Assembly (NCBI GenBank): GCA_947624905.1
Contig: CANQMI010000006.1
Span: 1-38,013 of the forward strand
From: an uncultured Clostridia bacterium
GTDB taxonomy: Bacteria > Bacillota > Clostridia > TANB77 > CAG-508
Direction of reading: 5' to 3'
Length of the DNA: 38,013 nucleotides
The position numbers were made by a program, and so were the translations under genes. Of the stretch, positions 1 through 7,334 are shown in pieces (the first letter of the stretch is position 1; the number at the start of each line of letters is the position of its first letter). The notes under the pieces were generated by a model, which saw nothing but the letters and a program-made list of their open reading frames with translations, ran no database searches and was not told the DNA's origin.

Positions 1-51
1 AATTTACCTTATACAATTAATACTTCTTTTATTGTATTAAAATAAGATAAT

Positions 52-213
52 TTAAGTCAAGGGTGAAGAAGAACTTTTTTTGTTTTCCTCAAATAACAAT
101 TTTTCAAGTCTTTTGGATGCTCTTTCATATTCTCTTTTATCAATTACATTTTCAATATATAACGCTTTATTAACAAGCGCTTCAATTTTTAACATCGTAT
201 ATCTATCTATCAT
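52..213 (-). CDS. small hypothetical protein, 53 aa
   Basis: A short minus-strand reading frame starts at ATG 213 with an AGGAG six bases upstream and runs to TAA at 54-52. It encodes a charged, probably helical protein (MIDRYTMLKIEALVNKALY at the N-terminus, then many Lys, Glu and Arg) ending in a Ser-rich tail. There is no signal peptide or membrane segment. I do not recognise the family. The ribosome binding site and amino acid composition support a real gene rather than noise. Confidence 0.55.
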   Translation of the reverse strand: MIDRYTMLKIEALVNKALYIENVIDKREYERASKRLEKLLFEENKKSSSSPLT

Positions 214-339
214 AAGCTTCTCCTATATATATTTATTAGAAAATAACTTGTACTATTCCACCAAGTCCATCTAATATATATACATAGTTTATCTTCAAAA
301 AATTCTACCGAAATTGTTCACAAATAGATAAATTTTTGT

Positions 340-371
340 AAGGATACCATACCTTACGGTATAGCATCCTT
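340..371. repeat. imperfect hairpin in intergenic region
   Basis: The outer arms AAGGAT (340-345) and ATCCTT (366-371) enclose an inner palindrome ATACC-TTAC-GGTAT (349-362). No T-run follows on either strand, so it is not a clear terminator. It lies in the gene-free stretch 214-536, where I see nothing else. Confidence 0.4.
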
Positions 372-536
372 ACCTCCACCCGTTAAAATATGACATTAAA
401 GTTTCAAACCTGTTCTCGCTGTATGTTTTGTAAAATTCACTACCTATGGCATTTTGATTAATTAAAAATACTAGACTTTTGCCTTATTTTTGTGTACTGA
501 AAAAGCATAATTGGTTAATTTAAATAATAATTTTTA

Positions 537-977
537 TTATATTTCACGCTTTTTATTATAAAAATATGTAACAATACCTTTGACTATCATCATAATAATT
601 AGAATATAAAATGTGTGTTTAATTATATTACTATATTTTTCTTCTAAATTTTCACCATTCTCTTCAATATACTCTTTTAAATTTTCATGACTTTCTATAC
701 AAATTTTTTCAGATTGTGTTTTATTATTAACATCTTTATAATATATTGTATAACAACGTCCATCTGGAATAACTACTGACATTGTTACTTTTATAATTTC
801 TTTACTATCCTTTAACTTAATTCCATTTCTTCTCATAAAGTTCTGTAGCTCATTTTTAGGGATATCTTCATAATTAATGGTGTAACTAGGTCCAATCAGT
901 TTAACGATAGAAAATATAATTATGCAAATTAAAATAATAATTAAAATATTTGATGCAATTTTAAAAATTTTCATCAT
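537..977 (-). CDS. membrane protein of unknown function, two TM segments
   Basis: The protein is about 146 aa. One hydrophobic helix lies near the N-terminus (NILIIILICIIIFSIVKLIG) and a second at the C-terminus (FYILIIMMIVKGIVTYF), with a hydrophilic middle of about 85 residues. The start at ATG 977 is chosen because a GAGGA motif lies about five bases upstream; a GTG at 989 is the alternative but would overlap that motif. The family is not recognised. The next gene upstream (1025-1459) is also a small membrane-anchored protein in the same direction, so the two may be cotranscribed. Confidence 0.6.
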   Translation of the reverse strand: MMKIFKIASNILIIILICIIIFSIVKLIGPSYTINYEDIPKNELQNFMRRNGIKLKDSKEIIKVTMSVVIPDGRCYTIYYKDVNNKTQSEKICIESHENLKEYIEENGENLEEKYSNIIKHTFYILIIMMIVKGIVTYFYNKKREI

Positions 978-1024
978 AAAATTCCTCACAATCTACTTTA
1001 TTAATGTCCTCTTACATCTGTTTC

Positions 1025-1459
1025 TTATAAAAAGTTATTTTTTGATACTCCCCAAGAATAAATCATATAATATTTTTCTTTCTCTGCATTATTTAATGGA
1101 TTATATTTATTAAATTTATAATTTCCATGTTCTATTACTTCTATTTTGCTGCTTTTTTGTGCTACTATTATATAGCTCCATTCATTTTCTCTAAATTGAT
1201 TATAATATTCATCTAAATCGTTCTTTGATAAATCTGTTTTTATCAAAATAGCTCCAAAATATTGCATTCCATTTCCATTACCTGTTAATTTTCCAGAAAC
1301 TGATATTGAATCTATTATTTCGGTATTGTCAGGCAAGTCCGTACTTAATAGTCCTTTTTCTAATTTTTTTGCTATTTCATCATTTGATATGTTTACATAT
1401 AAATACATGACTACAATGCCTATAAATATTAAAAATACAAATATTATTATTTTTTTCAA
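1025..1459 (-). CDS. membrane-anchored hypothetical protein, 144 aa
   Basis: The start is probably TTG at 1459, preceded by GGAGG with about eight bases of spacing. The N-terminus (MKKIIIFVFLIFIGIVVMYL) is a signal anchor, followed by about 120 soluble residues likely outside the cell. No catalytic motif is evident. The out-of-phase CGG around 1339 (ACG GAC) causes no frame change, which makes this gene a useful control for the CGG recoding seen elsewhere. Function unknown. Confidence 0.65.
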   Translation of the reverse strand: MKKIIIFVFLIFIGIVVMYLYVNISNDEIAKKLEKGLLSTDLPDNTEIIDSISVSGKLTGNGNGMQYFGAILIKTDLSKNDLDEYYNQFRENEWSYIIVAQKSSKIEVIEHGNYKFNKYNPLNNAEKEKYYMIYSWGVSKNNFL

Positions 1460-1720
1460 AATAATCTTCCTCCAAATTATTTATTTAATTAAATATTATC
1501 ATTAAAATGGTATTTTAGCAATAAATATTCAATATTTCCTATTAGCTAACTACGTTTATACCATTAAACAAATATATATTATATTTTAACATACTTAAAC
1601 CTTAAACTCTTTAAATTATATGATTTTAGTAAAATTACATCTTTCTATAATATATAGAAAATAACGTTTGTAAAAAATATAATTTTTACATATTTTATAT
1701 TATTGAAAATAATTAAATTT

Positions 1721-1737
1721 TTCGCATTATTTGCGAA
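1721..1737. promoter_or_regulatory. palindrome upstream of toxin promoter
   Basis: TTCGCA-TTATT-TGCGAA is a perfect 6+5+6 inverted repeat ending eight bases before the -35 box of the promoter at 1745-1773. Its position suits an operator. No regulator is identified. It lies in the gene-free stretch 1460-1780, where it and the promoter are the only signals I see. Confidence 0.35.
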
Positions 1738-1744
1738 CATTTGA

Positions 1745-1773
1745 TTGACTTTTTGAAAATACTAATATATAAT
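1745..1773 (+). promoter_or_regulatory. sigma-A-type promoter of the small toxin gene
   Basis: TTGACT at 1745-1750 and TATAAT at 1768-1773 are separated by exactly 17 bases. A transcript would start near 1780, just at the left arm of the inverted repeat, and read the small hydrophobic gene at 1838. Confidence 0.75.
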
Positions 1774-1837
1774 ATGCAAAGAGAATGAGCAAAGCAGGAT
1801 GTGGCGTGTCGTCTTTACCGAAAGGAGGGCGATGCGT

Positions 1838-1987
1838 ATGCTAGAACAAATATATATTTTCTTCATATACATACTTCTTATTGAACTTACACTTGTTACT
1901 GTATTAGTTGTTGCATTATTTGTTACTTTAGTTATAACTTTAAGAAAACTAGACAACAAAAAAAGTACATCTCTGCTTAGCCGTTAG
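1838..1987 (+). CDS. small hydrophobic protein, probable type I toxin
   Basis: The protein is 49 aa, with one or two hydrophobic segments spanning roughly residues 4-35 and a charged tail (LRKLDNKKSTSLLSR). This is the layout of holin-like or Fst/TxpA-type membrane toxins. AGGAGGG ends eight bases before ATG 1838; the ATG at 1832 is too close to it, and a longer frame from 1799 would place the ribosome binding site inside the gene. The tail is encoded within the stem of a bidirectional terminator. A perfect opposing promoter at 2060-2088 would make an antisense RNA over the 3' end. The type I toxin assignment is inferred from this architecture; the exact family is uncertain. Confidence 0.65.
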   Translation: MLEQIYIFFIYILLIELTLVTVLVVALFVTLVITLRKLDNKKSTSLLSR

Positions 1988-2003
1988 AGATATACTTTTT
2001 TAT
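1957..2003. terminator. bidirectional intrinsic terminator shared by toxin and antisense RNAs
   Basis: AAAAGTACATCTCT (1961-1974) pairs with AGAGATATACTTTT (1986-1999) around the loop GCTTAGCCGTT, with one mismatch. A T-run follows on each strand. A 42-base stretch including this stem (1950-1991) recurs exactly at 4472-4513. Confidence 0.8.
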
Positions 2004-2052
2004 TTAAACTACTAAATAACGGCACGCCACATTTCTGTGGTTGCTCATTTTC
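1958..2052 (-). ncRNA. candidate antisense antitoxin RNA
   Basis: The minus-strand promoter at 2060-2088 should start RNA near 2052, and the bidirectional hairpin with a T-run on this strand should end it near 1958. The product would be about 95 nt, complementary to the 3' end of the toxin mRNA including its terminator. The boundaries are inferred from promoter and terminator positions only. Confidence 0.55.
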
Positions 2053-2059
2053 TATAATT

Positions 2060-2088
2060 ATTATACTAAAATATATTGTAAATGTCAA
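2060..2088 (-). promoter_or_regulatory. consensus promoter for antisense RNA
   Basis: On the minus strand TTGACA (2088-2083) and TATAAT (2065-2060) are both perfect consensus with a 17-base spacer. It faces the toxin gene, and no open frame follows it, which favours an untranslated RNA. Confidence 0.8.
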
Positions 2089-2110
2089 TTATTTTCGTAT
2101 TAATTGTATA

Positions 2111-3060
2111 AGGACAAATTCTATACTCTAAAATATACATCAAATTTTACATCATACTTTCTTTTAGTTCCACATTTATCAATGTTTTCAAAAACTACCC
2201 TGTTGTTACTACCATGTGCATGGGATTTGGTTGTAATGCTGCTGGAGTAATTCGGTTGTAGAATCATAGATTCCCCCAGAGAAAAAATAATAGCTATTGT
2301 TACTAATGCCTTTGTTCCTTGTAATGGTCGTTTTCCATTTTTAATAACAGTTTCAACTATTTTCATAGGTTGTTATTTTACAGGGGTTCTTTCTTCTGTT
2401 GTATCTACTCTTGCTGTTATTTTAGTTATTTTACTTGGAATTTTTCTTACACTCATAATTTCAAATTTTCTTTCCAAAACATTGCTCAAAGGCTCACCAT
2501 CTTCCTTGATCCTCGAACTTCCACCTTATAGAAAGCCACAAATTGGAAAAATTATAGTTAGATCTTTACTTGATAGAACTTTGTTTGTATTAGCAAGAGC
2601 GGTTTCTGTCGCTGCTCCTATCGGTATTGTTATCTGGTTATTTGCAAATATATCTATTGGTAATATGAGCATTTTATCTTATATTGCAAATTTCTTAGAT
2701 CCTTTTGCAAGGCTTATGGGATTAGATGGATATATTCTTACTGCGTTTATTTTAGGAATTCCAGCAAATGAAATTGTTTTACCTATAATTCTAATGTCCT
2801 ACATGTCTGCCAACTCTCTAGTTGATTTAGGTGATACTTTCGCAATAAGAGAAATTCTTGTTGCAAATGGATGGTCTTTAATTACTGGTATAAATGTAAT
2901 GTTATTTACACTTTTGCATTTCCCTTGCAGCACTACTTTGATAAGTATTTACAAAGAAACAAAAAGTTTGAAATGGACTATACTTTCATTTGCACTTCCA
3001 ACTCTTTGTGGAATTGTACTTTGTTTGATTACTAATGGAGTATGGAATCTAGTATTTTAA
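2111..3060 (+). pseudogene. feoB: FeoB-type ferrous iron transporter, C-terminal remnant with CGG recoding site
   Basis: The translation matches the C-terminal membrane half of FeoB: MGFGCNAAGVIGCRIIDSPR, then VPCNGRFPFLI, then a nucleoside-recognition/gate-like region to residue about 316. The in-frame CGG at 2253-2255 must be read with T2256 as one Gly (GTA ATT CGGT TGT) to keep this frame. A stop at 2108-2110 precedes the region, and the GTP-binding domain and first gate are absent upstream, where the toxin locus lies. The gene is therefore 5'-truncated and probably not a working transporter. A Val-Ile-Gly at 2625-2640 encoded ATC GGT shows that a CGG in another phase is read normally. Confidence 0.75.
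2253..2256 (+). other. CGGT recoding site (feoB remnant)
   Basis: The codons are GTA ATT CGGT TGT AGA; reading CGGT as one Gly gives GVIGCRIID, as in the FeoB family. Normal decoding reaches a stop after two codons. Confidence 0.8.
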
Positions 3061-3106
3061 AAAGAAATACATCTCTAACAAGAAGTTAGGGATGTATTTC
3101 TTTTTA
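3059..3106. terminator. bidirectional terminator between feoB remnant and CorC-like gene
   Basis: AAAGAAATACATCTCTAAC (3061-3079) pairs with GTTAGGGATGTATTTCTTT (3085-3103), with one wobble. A-runs and T-runs flank it on both sides. It serves convergent genes ending at 3060 and 3104. Confidence 0.85.
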
Positions 3107-4405
3107 TTCATTTTCAATTTCATTTATTTTGCACGCTTTTACTTGTGCTATATGTTTGTCTTTTACTTTTTCTATTTTGTAGCTTACGTTTCCTATTTCA
3201 ATTACTGTTCCAACATCTCTTTTAGTAGGGATTTTTCCTAATTTATTTACTAAAAGTCCTGACAGTGTATCATAATCTCCGTCTTCTATTTCGATTTCAA
3301 GCTCCTCTTCTACTTCATAAATTGCTATATTTCCATTAAATATATAAGTGTTATTATCTATCTTTTTAATCATATCCTCTATTTCATCATATTCGTCATA
3401 GATTTCTCCAACAATCTCTTCAAGTATATCTTCCATTGTTACTATTCCAGATGTTCCTCCATACTCATCTATAACTATTGCAATTTGCTTTCTGCTTCTT
3501 CTTAATTCTGTAAATAGCTCATTTACTGGTTTTGTATCTGATACGAAATATGCTTCTTTGATTAGATTTTTTATTTTTGTATTTTTGTTCTTAGTAGATA
3601 TTAGAATATCTTTTACATATACAACTCCTTCAATATTATCTATTGTTCCATTGTACACAGGAATTCTACTATATCTAAAATCTTCTGATAATTCTTCTAT
3701 AACCTCTGTAATTGTTTTGTTTTTTTCTATTGCAAATATTTCTGTTCTAGGTGTCATAATCTCAGATACAGCCTTATCATTAAATTCAAATACATTATTT
3801 ATCATGTCCTTTTCATCTTCTGCAATTGTTCCTTTTTCTTCACCTACATCAACCATCATCCTAATTTCTTCTTCTGTAACTGTTTCTTCATCTGTTTCCG
3901 AAACTCCAAATAGTTTTGAAACTGCATTTGTTGAAAGAGTTAAAAACTTGACAAATGGTGCAGTTATTACAGATATTGCCCTTATTATTCTGATAGATGC
4001 AAAGGCGACTTTTTCATAGTTTTTCATGGCTATTCTTTTTGGTACTAATTCTCCAAATATTAGTGTAAAGTATGATAGTACTATTGTTATAACGATAATC
4101 GATATATTATTCCATGAAGCCAAACTTATTTGTGGCATTAGATTATATAGCACTGGTGCTAGATCATCAGCAAATGTTTCAGATGCAAATGCACTTGATA
4201 AAAATCCTGCAAATGTTATTCCTATTTGGATTGTTGCAAGAAATTTGCTTGGATTTGATAGCATATTTTTTATTTTTTTTGCTTTCTTATTTCCGTCTTT
4301 TGCTTGTTTTTCTATTTTTGCATCATTTAATGATATAAATGCTATTTCTGTTGCTGCAAAAAATGCGTTTAGTAATATCAGTATTATTATTAAAAATATT
4401 TGCAT
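3104..4405 (-). CDS. HlyC/CorC family membrane protein with CBS domains
   Basis: The product is 433 aa. Residues about 1-190 form a DUF21-type membrane domain with three to four helices (MQIFLIIILILLNAFFAATE is typical). Two CBS motifs follow (around EIMTPRTEIFAI and the VNELFTELRRSRKQIAIVID region), and a small CorC/HlyC C-terminal domain ends the protein. The family is linked to divalent cation efflux or homeostasis; the substrate is not visible here. The start at ATG 4405 is preceded by GGAGAG, while an upstream in-frame ATG at 4435 has no such signal. It stands alone on the minus strand between two terminators. CGG occurs three times out of phase and never in phase. Confidence 0.9.
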   Translation of the reverse strand: MQIFLIIILILLNAFFAATEIAFISLNDAKIEKQAKDGNKKAKKIKNMLSNPSKFLATIQIGITFAGFLSSAFASETFADDLAPVLYNLMPQISLASWNNISIIVITIVLSYFTLIFGELVPKRIAMKNYEKVAFASIRIIRAISVITAPFVKFLTLSTNAVSKLFGVSETDEETVTEEEIRMMVDVGEEKGTIAEDEKDMINNVFEFNDKAVSEIMTPRTEIFAIEKNKTITEVIEELSEDFRYSRIPVYNGTIDNIEGVVYVKDILISTKNKNTKIKNLIKEAYFVSDTKPVNELFTELRRSRKQIAIVIDEYGGTSGIVTMEDILEEIVGEIYDEYDEIEDMIKKIDNNTYIFNGNIAIYEVEEELEIEIEDGDYDTLSGLLVNKLGKIPTKRDVGTVIEIGNVSYKIEKVKDKHIAQVKACKINEIENE

Positions 4406-4471
4406 ATAAATCTCTCCTAATATTTTTATACACATATTTTAACATTTTTATTCTACTTTGTAAATGAAAAT

Positions 4472-4522
4472 TAGACAACAAAAAAAGTACATCTCTGCTT
4501 AGCCGTTAGAGATGCGCTTTTT
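4472..4522. repeat. second copy of toxin 3' end and terminator
   Basis: Bases 4472-4513 are identical to 1950-1991, which hold the end of the toxin gene (DNKKSTSLL) and its terminator stem. No toxin start, ribosome binding site or promoter remains upstream, so this is a remnant. It still forms a hairpin that can terminate the minus-strand operon ending at 4530. Confidence 0.75.
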
Positions 4523-4529
4523 CTTTTCA

Positions 4530-5402
4530 TTAATCAAGTTTTGGTTCACTATAATTCACTTTTCCATCTTTATCAACTGTGAAGTCTATCTTGATCCCAA
4601 ATGATTCTGCTTCAAGGTAAAAATAGTATTTTCCTTCGCTCAATTTTCCGTATAATTTTGAATAATCAAGTTTCCATCCTTGTGCTACATAATGTTCACC
4701 CTCAACTATATTTGGTAAATTATATACATAACTTTCTGCTGTATCTTGACTTGTTATATTTGAAACTTTTTGTACTTCTTCCCATATATACTCACTACCT
4801 GTTCCTGTAAATCCTGCTATTGAGTTTTCGGTATCTTCTCCTACCTTTTCTCCTACTCCTGTATAGTTTTTATTTTTAACCTCTTGATATATAATATATT
4901 TAGGTGTATATTCATAAGGCAATTCATTTGTATCTACTATATTTATTCCTAATGATTCGTTTGTAAATTCTTCTATGCTAACTTTTACTTTTTCTTTTGA
5001 ACTATAACAGTATTTTAAGTATTCCACTGGTATTTCTGTTTCACTTTTTTCTTTTATTATTTCAATTTTATCTGCCTTTCCAAGTTGTGCAGGGTATGTA
5101 TCCATTACATCTCCATTCCAAGTTATTAATATTTCTTGTCCTTGTTTATATCCAATATTTCCTTGCTCTGAGAAACCTACAAAGAATAGTCCTTGAAGCA
5201 TATTATCAATTCCCATAGCACATAGACTATTTTCATTGACTTCGACTATTACTGCTTTTGCAGTTGCAGAAAATGAATTTTCTTTTGCCATTACTTTTTT
5301 ATTATTTATATAATTTATTAATATATAAGTATATTGTAATAACACAACTATGCTTGTTACTATAATAATAGCTATCAATATATTTTTTGTGTTTTTTTTC
5401 AT
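4530..5402 (-). CDS. membrane-anchored extracytoplasmic protein of unknown function
   Basis: The product is 290 aa. An N-terminal helix (residues about 9-30) is followed by a soluble domain predicted to lie outside the membrane; residues 45-110 look like a beta-rich small domain (AKAVIVEVNENSLCAMGIDN). GGAGAG lies eight bases before ATG 5402. It is the last gene of a four-gene set with the GtrII-like protein, the membrane-linked sigma factor and the protein at 5418-6381, with only 15 bases to the gene before it. The family is not recognised. The operon suggests an envelope role linked to the sigma factor. Confidence 0.7.
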   Translation of the reverse strand: MKKNTKNILIAIIIVTSIVVLLQYTYILINYINNKKVMAKENSFSATAKAVIVEVNENSLCAMGIDNMLQGLFFVGFSEQGNIGYKQGQEILITWNGDVMDTYPAQLGKADKIEIIKEKSETEIPVEYLKYCYSSKEKVKVSIEEFTNESLGINIVDTNELPYEYTPKYIIYQEVKNKNYTGVGEKVGEDTENSIAGFTGTGSEYIWEEVQKVSNITSQDTAESYVYNLPNIVEGEHYVAQGWKLDYSKLYGKLSEGKYYFYLEAESFGIKIDFTVDKDGKVNYSEPKLD

Positions 5403-5417
5403 ACTATCAACTCTCCA

Positions 5418-6381
5418 TTATTTTAAATTTAAATCATTTAATTTCAAGTCTGTTGGTCCTATATATATGTCTTTATTTCCATCAAGTCTGTTTAATTTTA
5501 TTATTGTATAATTAGAGTTATGATACTCAGTTGTGCCACCATCTTTATAGTGATATTCTGTGCTTCCTCCATCATCATAACTAATAGCCTCTGGAATATC
5601 CTTTTTTGCCTTTTCTATTATTTCTTCCATTGTAATTTTATTATCTAATAAAGCATTTCTTAAAGATGTTTCTTCCCCATCTATTAGTATATTTACTTGT
5701 CCATCATACGCAAAGATACTATAATCATATTTATCTGTTTCCAATTTATCTAATATTGCATATACTTTTTGTACGTTTTGTGGATGTTTACCATAAAATC
5801 TTATTTCAAATTCTTTTTGCTCTGTATCTTTTGTTTGAAATATATACCAATCATCATCTATTAATACTTCTATTATGTTTTCTCTTCCATATTGATAGCT
5901 ATAGTTTCCTTGAAAATTTGATTGATTATTTTCTGTTGGAATTTTGCTATTTTCTACATTTGATGTAATCTTTCCATCCATAACACCACAGCGAAGTTCA
6001 TTACTTATCTTCCCTGTATCATAATATAGCTTGCCATCTACCATTACAATTCTTTCAAGTTCTTTTTCTGAATTGTTATTGTTAGTTTCCTCATTATTTG
6101 TTGTATCTGTTATTGCTCCTACTATAAATTTATTAAATGAGTACATTTCCACTTTTTCTAAAATAATTCCATGTTCTGCTGTAATGCTTTTTTTAACTTC
6201 TACTCTATAGCCGAAGCCCATATCCCGTATAGCTTCCACCATCTTTCAATATATCTGTATGTATTACAAATATTGGCTCGTGAAAATTTGATACTCTAAT
6301 ATAATCTATCAAGAACATCATACCCCATACGAACAAGAGTAAAATCAGCACCACTGTTATTATTTCAACTTTTTTGTTCAT
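5418..6381 (-). CDS. membrane-anchored protein of unknown function, with CGG recoding site
   Basis: Read with one +1 event the gene encodes 320 aa: an N-terminal membrane helix (VEIITVVLILLLFVWGMMFL), then an acidic extracytoplasmic region. The in-frame CGG at 6213-6211 must be read with C6210 as one Gly (residue 57, GYGLGYRVEVKK) to join the two halves. Otherwise translation stops two codons later, at LRL-stop. The start is ATG 6381 with AAGGTGAT upstream; a GTG at 6390 is less likely. It follows the sigma gene by 24 bases. The family is unknown and no close homologue is recognised, so the residue at the site cannot be checked by conservation here. Confidence 0.65.
6210..6213 (-). other. CGGC recoding site (5.4-6.4 kb envelope gene)
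   Basis: The codons are TAT GGG CTT CGGC TAT AGA. This is the only CGGC among the 17 sites. Preceding codon CTT. Confidence 0.7.
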
Positions 6382-6405
6382 TGCTATCACCTTTTTACCT
6401 TCCTA

Positions 6406-7323
6406 CTATTTAGACGCTTTTTTTCTCCCTTTTAGTTGGTATTTTGCAAAAATAATTGTAAAAATAATAGTCAAGATTAAAAATATAGCCGATATACTTG
6501 TTATTCCTATTTTATAATAATCATTAATATTACTTGAATTTTCTATAACAACATTTTGGGTTACATCTTCTTGTTTTTCATCTTCCTTGATTATGTTGTC
6601 ATTTGTCACATTTTCCTTATCTTTTCTATTGCTCTCCGAGCTTTCAAGATCTTTTTGTTCCTCGTTAATTGCTGAATCTTGTACGATTTCATTCTTTTTT
6701 ACCCCATCTGTGATTTCAGTTGCCTTTTTTCGAGAAACAAATATGGTTTTTACACCTATTGCAAATGTTATGATGAACATTGCTAAATTTCCTAATAATA
6801 ATTTTAGTGTATGTATGGATTTATAGTATCTCCATTTTACTGTTCCTTCTGAAATATTTAAAACTTGTGAAATTTGTTTAAAAGATAAATTTGAAATTAT
6901 TTTTAATGATACTATTTCTTGTTCTTGAGAATTTAATTTAGAGATAATTCTGTTATAGCTATCTTGATCAATTATTTTATTTATCTCTATGTCTTGATCA
7001 CTAATGTAATAGATATCATCAATATTTTGCTCTATTTTATTATTCCTTGTAAAATTCAATGTTTCATTTTTTGTTAACGTATATAGCCAGCTTGATTCAA
7101 ATTTTGTAGGTAATTTATCTTTTTCCATTTTCCATATTTTTACAAATACTTTTTGCATAATCTCTTCACTGTTTTCTTGGTTCTTCAGAATGGAAAATGC
7201 TATATTGTAGACTAGCCAATGATATTTTTCATATAACTCGTTAAAGCATGTTTCATCATTTTTAGCTATTCCTTCAAAAATGCTATGTAGTTCTTCTTTG
7301 TTTATTTTAGCGCTATTTTTCAA
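6406..7323 (-). CDS. ECF-like sigma factor fused to membrane segments
   Basis: The product is 305 aa. Residues about 15-90 resemble sigma-70 region 2 (NELYEKYHWLVYNIAFSIL, then EEIMQKVFVKIWK). Residues about 120-172 resemble region 4 with a helix-turn-helix (LSFKQISQVLNISEGTVKWR). A hydrophobic helix follows at about 176-194 (LGNLAMFIITFAIGVKTIF), then an acidic linker of about 75 residues and a second helix near 273-295. A typical ECF sigma of this kind would end near residue 175, so this is a membrane-tethered form. The start is TTG 7323 with AGGAG upstream. Neighbours are a GtrII-like transferase upstream and two exported proteins downstream. Release or signalling across the membrane is an inference. 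Confidence 0.8.
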   Translation of the reverse strand: MKNSAKINKEELHSIFEGIAKNDETCFNELYEKYHWLVYNIAFSILKNQENSEEIMQKVFVKIWKMEKDKLPTKFESSWLYTLTKNETLNFTRNNKIEQNIDDIYYISDQDIEINKIIDQDSYNRIISKLNSQEQEIVSLKIISNLSFKQISQVLNISEGTVKWRYYKSIHTLKLLLGNLAMFIITFAIGVKTIFVSRKKATEITDGVKKNEIVQDSAINEEQKDLESSESNRKDKENVTNDNIIKEDEKQEDVTQNVVIENSSNINDYYKIGITSISAIFLILTIIFTIIFAKYQLKGRKKASK

Positions 7324-7334
7324 ATTATTTTCTC

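Larger units (their letters stand above)
1781..2052. repeat. inverted repeat bracketing the toxin locus
   Basis: The left arm (1781-1811) and right arm (2020-2052) share GAxAATGAGCAA and TGTGGCGTG blocks in opposite orientation, with a mismatched centre. Both the rightward toxin transcript and the leftward antisense transcript would therefore begin with nearly the same sequence. The right arm also forms CCACA-GAAA-TGTGG, a small hairpin with a GNRA-type loop in the antisense RNA. Confidence 0.7.

Noticed and set aside
80..274. Plus-strand frame at 80-274
   Set aside because: The minus strand has a better small gene here (52-213) with a clear ribosome binding site; the plus-strand frame has none.
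1799..1837. Upstream ATG at 1799 as toxin start
   Set aside because: It would place the strong AGGAGGG within the coding region; the ATG at 1838 has correct spacing.
2121..2366. Minus-strand frame opposite the feoB remnant
   Set aside because: The plus strand shows clear FeoB similarity over this region once CGGT is recoded; the other frame has no recognisable content.
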